Assembly: GCA_002694065.1 (NCBI GenBank)
Contig: NZKZ01000164.1
Location: forward strand, 1-12,440
DNA: 12,440 bases
Reading direction: 5' to 3'
DNA from: Acidiferrobacter sp.
GTDB lineage: Bacteria > Pseudomonadota > Gammaproteobacteria > Arenicellales > UBA868
The notes under the pieces were generated by a model. It saw only the letters and a list, made by a program, of their open reading frames with translations, searched no databases and was not told where the DNA came from. The translations under genes and the position numbers were made by a program. This document shows, in pieces, positions 1 to 6,053 of this stretch (position 1 is its first letter; every line of letters begins with the position of its first letter).

Positions 1-38
1 CCCCGCCTCAACAGCCACTTCAATCGCGATATATCCTC

Positions 39-1568
39 ATGGCACGAAATCGCAAACGACCGCGTCGCAGTGAGTCCCGGCCCGCGCTGCAGCCGGGCGA
101 CTCCTGGCTGCGAATAAAGAACCCCTACCCGCCGATTGCCCAGTTCAGCGAGGATGAGATCGAGGCGATCCATCTCGCCTCGCTCAATCTGCTGCGTGAT
201 AAAGGCATCAAGGTGCTGAGCGAGGAAGCCCGGGGAAATTATCGCGACGCGGGCTTTGACGTTAGCGAAGACACGCTTATGGTGCGCTTTGACCCTGACT
301 TACTGCTTCAGACAGTCATGCCTGCGCCGCCGACGTTTACCATGCACGGGCGTTCGCCGAACCGATGGTTTGAGGTCGGTGACAACAACCTGGTCTTCGC
401 CACTGTGGGCGGCCCGCCGCATTACTCTGATCTTGAGAACGGACGACGGGCAGGGACTCACGACGCATTCCGTGACCTTTTGCGGATGGCGCAAAACTAC
501 GATGTAATCCACCTCACGACACCGATGGTTGAGCCGCAGGATCTGCCGACAAACGTCCGTCATCTTCATATGACCCGGTCGGTGGTCACCCTGACCGATA
601 AGCCGACCTTTATCTACTCCCGCGGCCGCGAAGCGGTCGCAGATTCTCTTGAGATTCTCAGGATGGCTTACGGCATGGACCGTCAGGCCTTTGAATCGAA
701 GGTGCACTGCTACACCGTGGTGAATGCCAACTCGCCGTTGCAACTCGATGAGCTGATGTGTGCGGGGATCATTGACTTTGCGAAAGCGCGCCAAGCGATG
801 ATCCTGACACCGTTTACCCTGGCGGGTGCCATGGCACCGGTCACACTTCCAGGCGCGCTGGCGCAGCAGAATGCAGAAGCCCTGGCCGGCATTGCACTGG
901 CGCAAATCGTCCAACCCGGCGCCCCGGTGGTGTATGGCGGCTTCACAAGTAATGTTGATATGAAAACCGGTGCGCCGGCATTTGGCACGCCTGAGTATGT
1001 CAAGGCGGCTTTTGCTTCGGGTCAACTTGCCCGCCGATACCGCCTTCCCTATCGGACCTCAAACGTTAACGCGTCCAACGCACCCGATGCCCAGTCTGCT
1101 TATGAATCGCAGATGTCCTGCTGGGGTGCCATCATGGGCGGATGCAATATTCTCCTACACGGCGCCGGCTGGCTGGAAGGCGGCCTGACCGCTTCTTTGG
1201 AGAAATTTGTTATCGACGTTGAGATGCTGCAGATGTTTGCAAGCCTGATGCAGCCGGTTATCTGTGACGAAGACACGCTGGCCGCATCCGCTTTTGATGA
1301 GATCGAACCTGGCGGACACTTTTTTGGCACCCAGCATACGCTAGCCCGGTACGAAACCGCGTTTTATGCCCCGCTGCTCTCAGACTGGTCGAACTTTGAA
1401 ACCTGGACCGAGAATGGCTCGGTGGATGCCACCCGGCGGGCCAATCAGATTGCAAGAGCCGCATTGGCAGACTTTACGCCGCCGCCGCTGGATCAGTCAC
1501 TCCTCGAGGAGATTGATGCCTTCATCGAGCAACGCACCCAGGCCGGGGGCGCCCCCTTGAGCGCGTAA
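39..1568 (+). CDS. MttB-like (non-pyrrolysine) trimethylamine methyltransferase family protein
   Basis: A 509-residue protein of the trimethylamine:corrinoid methyltransferase family (COG5598 type). Known members move a methyl group from a tertiary or quaternary amine to a cobalamin-bearing partner protein in the cytoplasm. Family traits visible are a very basic N-terminus (MARNRKRPRR), a central AGAMAPVT stretch at about residues 262-269, a FGTPEY motif, and a C-terminal GGHFFG at 425-430 followed by TLARYETAFY. Length is normal for the family. The frame ends at TAA and has no internal amber codon, so pyrrolysine is absent; such homologues usually act on substrates other than trimethylamine, for example betaines. 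The ATG at 39 has no clear Shine-Dalgarno, and the frame stays open to the window edge, but the basic start is typical of the family. No corrinoid protein is nearby. Family is secure; substrate is unknown. Confidence 0.88.
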   Translation: MARNRKRPRRSESRPALQPGDSWLRIKNPYPPIAQFSEDEIEAIHLASLNLLRDKGIKVLSEEARGNYRDAGFDVSEDTLMVRFDPDLLLQTVMPAPPTFTMHGRSPNRWFEVGDNNLVFATVGGPPHYSDLENGRRAGTHDAFRDLLRMAQNYDVIHLTTPMVEPQDLPTNVRHLHMTRSVVTLTDKPTFIYSRGREAVADSLEILRMAYGMDRQAFESKVHCYTVVNANSPLQLDELMCAGIIDFAKARQAMILTPFTLAGAMAPVTLPGALAQQNAEALAGIALAQIVQPGAPVVYGGFTSNVDMKTGAPAFGTPEYVKAAFASGQLARRYRLPYRTSNVNASNAPDAQSAYESQMSCWGAIMGGCNILLHGAGWLEGGLTASLEKFVIDVEMLQMFASLMQPVICDEDTLAASAFDEIEPGGHFFGTQHTLARYETAFYAPLLSDWSNFETWTENGSVDATRRANQIARAALADFTPPPLDQSLLEEIDAFIEQRTQAGGAPLSA

Positions 1569-1640
1569 CGCGCCCTAACCTTTTCAAACCGCGTCACGAT
1601 ATATTTGCGCTGTGACGTATTCACTTAAACACAGGTTCGG
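1569..1640 (+). promoter_or_regulatory. Short intergenic region with inverted repeat and -10-like box
   Basis: The gap between the MttB-like gene and the PLP-enzyme gene holds a perfect 6-base inverted repeat, CGTCAC at 1592-1597 and GTGACG at 1612-1617, separated by 14 bases. TATATT at 1600-1605 between the arms resembles a -10 hexamer, but no good -35 box stands 16-18 bases upstream. This could be a promoter with an operator, or chance. No T-tract follows, so it is not a classical terminator. Confidence 0.25.
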
Positions 1641-2663
1641 ATGTCCATCAGCGAAAACCTCGAGTTCCTGCCCAGAACCCCGCTTGCCCATACGCCCACG
1701 CCGATTGAGCGACTGAACAATCTCAGCGGTGCACTGGGAGGGGGAGCGCTATACGTCAAGCGTGATGACTGTACCGGTCTTGCCATGGGAGGAAACAAAG
1801 CCCGCCAGCTTGAATACTATTTCGGTGAAGCACTTCAGCAGCATGCGGATACCATACTTATAACGGGCGCCGTCCAATCAAACTTTGTCCGCATGGCCGC
1901 AGCCGCTGCAGCGAAGCTGGGTCTCGATTGCCACATTCAGCTTGAAGAGCGCGTCGGGGATACCGGAACGGACTACCGTCAATCCGGCAACGTCCTGTTG
2001 GATCGCCTGCTGGGCGCAACCCTGCACACCTATCCTCAAGGCGAGGACGAAGACGGGGCAGATGCCAATCTCAAGAGGATCGCCGACCAGCTTCGCGCTG
2101 CAGGCAGACAACCCTACATCATCCCTTTGGCCCCCGGCCATCCGCCGCTTGGCGCACTGGGGTATGTGCGGGCGGCCTCAGAGCTTGTGGGTCAGCTGAA
2201 GGATCTGGAGGATGAGATCGATCATATCTTCGTCGCCTCAGGAAGCGGCAGCACGCATGCCGGTCTGCTTTTTGGATTGCGGTCGCTTAACTGGCTCAAA
2301 CCCGTGATCGGCGTTTGTGTCAGGCGAGACCAGAGTTCGCAGCAACAAAGGATCAAGCAGCGCTGCGAGGAAATCGCGGCTCTTCTCAAATTGGAGAATC
2401 CCGTAAAACCTGAAGATATCGAAATTACCGACGAAACATTCAAGCCTGGCTACGGCAAACTCAATGAGCAGACACTTGAGGCCATTAATCTTTGTGCCCG
2501 GCGCGAGGGCCTGCTGCTCGACCCGGTTTACACAGGAAAGTCCATGGCGGCGTGCCTCAACCATGTCCGCACTACCCGCGAGGATCAATCAACCCTCTTC
2601 GTCCACACCGGGGGCACCCCCGGCCTTTTTGGCTACAGCAAGGAATTAAATCTCGCCGATTAG
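1641..2663 (+). CDS. PLP-dependent D-cysteine desulfhydrase / ACC deaminase family enzyme
   Basis: A 340-residue fold-type II PLP enzyme. Relatives eliminate H2S from D-cysteine, sulfite from L-cysteate, or open the ring of 1-aminocyclopropane-1-carboxylate. The PLP lysine is Lys53 in GGNKARQLEY; the phosphate-binding glycine loop is GSGSTHAGL at about 201-209; DPVYTGKSMA at about 294-303 and HTGGTPGLFGY at about 322-332 form the C-terminal signature. Length is usual. Two active-site stretches differ from the characterised desulfhydrases as I remember them: SNF at 80-82 rather than SNH, and APGHPP at about 164-169 where those enzymes have a GGSN-like loop. The substrate is therefore probably not D-cysteine itself. 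It follows the MttB-like gene by 72 bases on the same strand, possibly co-transcribed. The upstream AGG is a weak ribosome site. It ends 11 bases from the end of the opposing mtkB gene. Confidence 0.85.
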   Translation: MSISENLEFLPRTPLAHTPTPIERLNNLSGALGGGALYVKRDDCTGLAMGGNKARQLEYYFGEALQQHADTILITGAVQSNFVRMAAAAAAKLGLDCHIQLEERVGDTGTDYRQSGNVLLDRLLGATLHTYPQGEDEDGADANLKRIADQLRAAGRQPYIIPLAPGHPPLGALGYVRAASELVGQLKDLEDEIDHIFVASGSGSTHAGLLFGLRSLNWLKPVIGVCVRRDQSSQQQRIKQRCEEIAALLKLENPVKPEDIEITDETFKPGYGKLNEQTLEAINLCARREGLLLDPVYTGKSMAACLNHVRTTREDQSTLFVHTGGTPGLFGYSKELNLAD

Positions 2664-2674
2664 GTGTTCCTCAG

Positions 2675-3565
2675 TCAGGAGATCTTTGCCAACACTGTCC
2701 TGACAGTAGATCCAAACTCGGACGGGCGCTCTACTACCGTGACCCCACACTGGCGCAGGATTTCGACCTTTTCCTCAGCTGACTCTCCGGCTGCAGAAAC
2801 AATGGCGCCGGCGTGGCCCATGGTTCGGCCTTTGGGTGCAGTCAGGCCGGCGATATAACCGACTACGGGCTTGTTCATGTGATCGCGGGCAAACTGCGCG
2901 GCTTCTGCTTCTTGAGGGCCTCCGATCTCACCGATCATCACCACCACTTGGGTTTGCGGATCGGCTTCGAAAGCTGCCAGGTGATCCTTGAAAGAACTCC
3001 CATTAATCGGGTCGCCCCCAATACCTACGCTGGTTGAAACACCGATCCCCTCGGCTTTGAGCTGGGATGCCGCCTCGTAACCCAAAGTCCCAGACCGGCC
3101 AATGATGCCCACCTCACCCTCCTGGTAAATATGACCCGGCATAATGCCGAGAAGGGCTTTGCCGGGGCTGATCACCCCAGCACAGTTTGGGCCAATCAAT
3201 TGCATTCGCTTGTCGGACTTGTAGCGGCGCATATAGCGCTTGACCCGCATCATGTCCTGGGCCGGAATGCCGTCTGTGATGCAGACGCAGGCGCGCAGAC
3301 CCCCGTCAGCCGCCTCCATAATCGCATCAGCCGCGAAAGGCGGCGGAACAAACACGATGCTCGCCTCGGCTCCTGTCGCCGATACTGCATCCTTAACGGT
3401 ATCGAAGACCGGCAGACCCTGATGGGTCGTGCCGCCCCGACCGGGTGTCACTCCGCCCACGATGTTGGTGCCGTACTCGATCATTTCCTCGCTATGAAAT
3501 GATCCGATCCGTCCTGTGAAACCCTGCACGAGGACTGGAGTTCCGCTATCAATAACGATGCTCAT
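2675..3565 (-). CDS. mtkB: Malate-CoA ligase (malate thiokinase), alpha subunit
   Basis: A 296-residue homologue of succinyl-CoA synthetase alpha. With MtkA it converts malate, CoA and ATP to malyl-CoA in the serine cycle. It has the CoA-binding Rossmann motif GFTGRIG at 15-21, PNCAG at 126-130, GRSGTLGYEA at about 156-165, and the phosphorylated histidine His251 in GHAGAI. The length equals that of the Methylobacterium extorquens protein as I recall it, and stretches such as GIPAQDMMRVKRY match that protein rather than SucD. The ATG overlaps the stop of mtkA as ATGA, and a perfect AGGAGG lies 7 bases upstream, inside mtkA, so the two are translationally coupled. The neighbouring malyl-CoA lyase and PEP carboxylase strongly favour malate over succinate as substrate. 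A plain succinyl-CoA synthetase is the only serious alternative. Confidence 0.93.
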   Translation of the reverse strand: MSIVIDSGTPVLVQGFTGRIGSFHSEEMIEYGTNIVGGVTPGRGGTTHQGLPVFDTVKDAVSATGAEASIVFVPPPFAADAIMEAADGGLRACVCITDGIPAQDMMRVKRYMRRYKSDKRMQLIGPNCAGVISPGKALLGIMPGHIYQEGEVGIIGRSGTLGYEAASQLKAEGIGVSTSVGIGGDPINGSSFKDHLAAFEADPQTQVVVMIGEIGGPQEAEAAQFARDHMNKPVVGYIAGLTAPKGRTMGHAGAIVSAAGESAEEKVEILRQCGVTVVERPSEFGSTVRTVLAKIS

Positions 3566-4737
3566 GCGCTTACCTCCTCATGTACTGCAGCGACGGATTT
3601 TTCAGCCGCTTCGGCCAGCGTGTCGGCCGTGATCAGAGACACTGAACTCTCTTCGAGAATCCGCCGACCTTCTTCTACGTTGGTTCCCGAGAGTCGCACC
3701 ACGACCGGCACCTGAATATCCAGATCCTGCATCGCCTTGACCACGCCCTGGGCGACCCAGTCGCAGCGGTTGATCCCGGCAAAGATATTCACCAGCACAC
3801 CTTTGACATTGTCATCCGACAGCACCAGATTGAATGCCTTGGCGACCCGTTCAGGTGATGCACCACCCCCGATATCGAGGAAGTTCGCCGGTTCGCCGCC
3901 CGAGTGTTTGATCATATCCATGGTCGCCATCGCCAAGCCGGCGCCGTTGATGATGCAGCCAATATCGCCTTCCAGCCCTACGTAACTGAGCCCGCGATCG
4001 GTGGCTCTCATTTCACGGGGATCTTCCTGAGATTTATCCCGCAATTCAGATATGCGTTGATGCTTGAAAAGTGCGTTGTCGTCGAATGTCATCTTGGCAT
4101 CAAGGGCAAGGATGCGTCCGTCAGCAGTCACCACCAAGGGATTGATCTCAACCATCGTGGCGTCAAGATCCCGGAAAGACCGGTAACAGGCTCTTAAGGT
4201 ATTGGCCGCCTCAGTCACCAGAGACGCATCCAATCCGAGCGCAAAAGCAACCTCACGGGCCTGGAACGCCTGAAGACCCACGGCCGGCTCAATGACAACC
4301 CGAATCATCGACTCCGGATCCTCCTCCGCAATCTGCTCGATTTCCATTCCACCCGCTGCGGACGCTACCAACATTACTCGCTCTGTCGCCCGGTCCAGCA
4401 CGAAGCCGAGATAGATCTCGCGCTCAATATCAGCCACGGATTCAACATAGAGACGGTACACCCCTCTCCCTCTGGAACCTGTCTGGTTGGTCACCAAACG
4501 ACTGCCCAGCATTTCGTCGGCCGCGTTCCAGACCTCCTGCTCGCTCTGGCATAACCGGATACCCCCGGCCTTGCCCCGACCGCCGGTATGCACCTGCGCT
4601 TTGACCACCCATTGATCTCCGCCGATCTCTGAAGCCCGATATTGAGCCTGCTCCGGACTGTAGGCGAGGCCGCCTGGCGGTATCGGCACCCCAAAATCAT
4701 CGAGCAGCGCCTTGGCCTGGTACTCGTGGATATCCAT
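3562..4737 (-). CDS. mtkA: Malate-CoA ligase (malate thiokinase), beta subunit
   Basis: A 391-residue ATP-grasp protein, the nucleotide-binding subunit of malate-CoA ligase. The start MDIHEYQAK is the usual opening of the succinyl-CoA synthetase beta family. The ATP-grasp domain covers about residues 1-245, with the lysine and glycine-rich strip VKAQVHTGGRGKAGG at 45-59 and metal-ligand candidates Asn199 (EINPLVV) and Asp213 (LDAK). The C-terminal ligase domain carries NGAGLAMATMDMI at 264-276 and ANFLDIGGGA at about 284-293. These match the Methylobacterium MtkA from memory, with nearly identical length. AGGAGG lies 5 bases upstream of the ATG. It sits 71 bases after mcl and overlaps mtkB by 4 bases, forming an operon. 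The main uncertainty is substrate preference, resolved mostly by context. Confidence 0.93.
   Translation of the reverse strand: MDIHEYQAKALLDDFGVPIPPGGLAYSPEQAQYRASEIGGDQWVVKAQVHTGGRGKAGGIRLCQSEQEVWNAADEMLGSRLVTNQTGSRGRGVYRLYVESVADIEREIYLGFVLDRATERVMLVASAAGGMEIEQIAEEDPESMIRVVIEPAVGLQAFQAREVAFALGLDASLVTEAANTLRACYRSFRDLDATMVEINPLVVTADGRILALDAKMTFDDNALFKHQRISELRDKSQEDPREMRATDRGLSYVGLEGDIGCIINGAGLAMATMDMIKHSGGEPANFLDIGGGASPERVAKAFNLVLSDDNVKGVLVNIFAGINRCDWVAQGVVKAMQDLDIQVPVVVRLSGTNVEEGRRILEESSVSLITADTLAEAAEKSVAAVHEEVSA
3573..3578 (-). promoter_or_regulatory. Ribosome binding site of mtkB
   Basis: A perfect AGGAGG sits 7 bases before the mtkB ATG and lies inside the last codons of mtkA. Together with the ATGA overlap it fixes the mtkB start and indicates coupled translation of the two subunits. 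Confidence 0.85.
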
Positions 4738-4742
4738 CGTCC

Positions 4743-4748
4743 CCTCCT
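4743..4748 (-). promoter_or_regulatory. Ribosome binding site of mtkA
   Basis: AGGAGG stands 5 bases upstream of the mtkA ATG. It is a full Shine-Dalgarno match and supports the chosen start, MDIHEYQ, which is also the conserved N-terminus of the family. Confidence 0.8.
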
Positions 4749-4781
4749 CAGTAAAGTGTTATCCGTGCCGCCCGTTGAGCA

Positions 4782-4799
4782 GCTTCCCGTCGCTTCCCG
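4782..4799. repeat. Short direct repeat in the mcl-mtkA gap
   Basis: GCTTCCCG occurs at 4782-4789 and again at 4792-4799, a 10-base period, within the 71-base gap between mcl and mtkA. GCAGC (4779-4783) and GCTGC (4803-4807) flank it as a weak inverted pair. On the transcribed strand this could form a small intercistronic structure, but the repeat is short enough to be chance. Confidence 0.3.
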
Positions 4800-4808
4800 G
4801 ACGCTGCA

Positions 4809-5756
4809 TCAACTGCGGGCCTTTGACTGAATCGCATCATCCATCGCGACCACGTTCTCGGCCATGCGTGCTGAGGCCGCATCGATCATCCGGCCGTCCA
4901 ACTGGGCTGCCCCCTTGCCTTCAGCAGCAGCCTGCTCAAGGGCGACAAGAATGCGCTTGGCTCTGTCCACCTCGGCCGCGGGCGGCGAGAAAACATCATT
5001 TGCGAGGTCAATCTGGGATGGGTGGATAGCCCACTTGCCTTCGTAGCCCAGCGCCGCCGCACGGCGTGCAGCCAGTTGAAACCCTTCTGGATCATTGAAA
5101 TCTCCAAAAGGCCCATCGACAGGCCGCAGGCCATAAGCCCGACAGGCGACCAGCATCCGCGAGAGACCGTCGTGCCATTGGTCGCCGGGATAATCGGGAT
5201 TGAGGCCACCGATGTTGGTCGTACGGGCCCGGCAGCTGGCGGCATAGTCCGCTACGCCAAAGTGCATGGCTTCCAAACGATCACTGGCGGTCGCGATCGC
5301 CTCGACATTGGCCATGCCGAGCGTCGTTTCAATCAACGCTTCGAGACCGATCCGGTGATTGATGCCAACCGCGGTCTCAATCTGGGAAAGCATGGCGTCG
5401 ACCATATACACATCACCTGGGACACCGACTTTCGGAATCAGGATGGTGTCCAGGCACTCGCCTGCCTGCTCCACAATCTCAACAACATCGCGGTACATAT
5501 AGTGGGTATCAAGGCCGTTGATGCGTATGGAAATGGTCTTGCCGGCACCACGCCAGTCGATGTCTCTCAGCCCCTGGATAATATTGGCCCGGGCGGCCAG
5601 CTTGTCATCAGGAGCGACAGCATCTTCAAGATCGAGGAACACATAATCAACATTACTCGCCGCGGCTTTCTCAAACATCTTGGGGTTTGAGCCGGGCACT
5701 GCCAACTCGCTGCGTTGCAATCGACGGGTGCGCTCTGGGGTACGGGTATGGCTCAT
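4809..5756 (-). CDS. mcl: L-malyl-CoA lyase (CitE-like, HpcH/HpaI family)
   Basis: A 315-residue TIM-barrel lyase that cleaves L-malyl-CoA to acetyl-CoA and glyoxylate, closing the acetyl-CoA-forming arm of the serine cycle. Visible signatures are SELAVPGSNP at 16-25, LDLEDAVAPDDK at 41-52, Arg78 in IRINGLDTHYMYRD, Glu143 in LIET and Asp170 in FGVADYAAS as the Mg ligands, VDGPFGDF at 213-220 and KWAIHPSQID at 241-250. These resemble the Methylobacterium and Rhodobacter enzymes closely. The segment between DY at 188-189 and RMLVACRAYG at 200-209 is about 15 residues shorter than I remember in Methylobacterium. It is the first gene of an operon with mtkA and mtkB. The ATG has only a modest purine stretch upstream (AGAGAAG). 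Function is confident from motifs plus neighbours; beta-methylmalyl-CoA activity is also possible. Confidence 0.92.
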   Translation of the reverse strand: MSHTRTPERTRRLQRSELAVPGSNPKMFEKAAASNVDYVFLDLEDAVAPDDKLAARANIIQGLRDIDWRGAGKTISIRINGLDTHYMYRDVVEIVEQAGECLDTILIPKVGVPGDVYMVDAMLSQIETAVGINHRIGLEALIETTLGMANVEAIATASDRLEAMHFGVADYAASCRARTTNIGGLNPDYPGDQWHDGLSRMLVACRAYGLRPVDGPFGDFNDPEGFQLAARRAAALGYEGKWAIHPSQIDLANDVFSPPAAEVDRAKRILVALEQAAAEGKGAAQLDGRMIDAASARMAENVVAMDDAIQSKARS

Positions 5757-6053
5757 GCTCTTCTCTTTGGTTGATCAGTCAGTGGGGTCAGGAAACAGAG
5801 ATCGGGGCAGGAGAAAACACCCGCCCAAACCACAACGCACCTGACTCAAAAAAGTAATGGGTTTATTTTTGCGGCCGGAAGGATACGGCGACTTCAATCC
5901 AAAAATGAGTGCGATTACTGATTAGCCTTATCAAGAAAGACTTATGGCATTTGGGCGAGAAGAGCCGCTCGCCTCGGGATATCAAGGCAAAATTGGATAC
6001 GGAGGTCGTTTTTGCTACTCGAAACCAATTTGAGGGCAAGGTGAACTTTTTTC
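5757..6053. promoter_or_regulatory. Divergent regulatory region between mcl and ppc
   Basis: About 300 bases with no credible gene separate the start of mcl (leftward) from ppc (rightward), so both promoters should lie here. It is visibly more AT-rich than the genes. Structures seen are TGAT-N7-ATCA at 5919-5933, a direct repeat of GATTA at 5913-5917 and 5920-5924, and a GGCGAG/CTCGCC hairpin at 5954-5973. No convincing -35/-10 pair is visible on either strand; TTGGAT at 5993 with TACTCG at 6016, spaced 17, is only a poor match. A LysR-type activator site is plausible because the Methylobacterium serine-cycle regulator QscR is of that family, but this is inference. Confidence 0.5.
5954..5973. 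repeat. Inverted repeat (6-bp arms) upstream of ppc
   Basis: GGCGAG at 5954-5959 and CTCGCC at 5968-5973 are perfect complements around an 8-base loop. There is no following T-run, so a terminator is unlikely. It lies 80-100 bases upstream of ppc and could be an operator or leader hairpin. Confidence 0.35.

Noticed and set aside
300..1025. Long open frame on the minus strand inside the MttB-like gene
   Set aside because: It lies entirely antisense to a well-supported gene, has no recognisable motif and has shadow-like composition.
39..1568. Pyrrolysine-containing MttB
   Set aside because: There is no in-frame TAG before the TAA stop, and the protein reaches full family length without readthrough.
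2664..2684. Terminator between the PLP-enzyme gene and mtkB
   Set aside because: TCCT and AGGA form only a 4-base stem around CAGTC with no T-run, too weak to call.
2675..4737. Ordinary succinyl-CoA synthetase sucCD
   Set aside because: Close similarity to MtkA/MtkB as remembered, plus adjacency to mcl and ppc, make malate-CoA ligase the better call.
5022..5690. Plus-strand open frame of about 220 codons across mcl
   Set aside because: It is antisense to mcl, whose motifs are unmistakable, and its translation shows no family signature.
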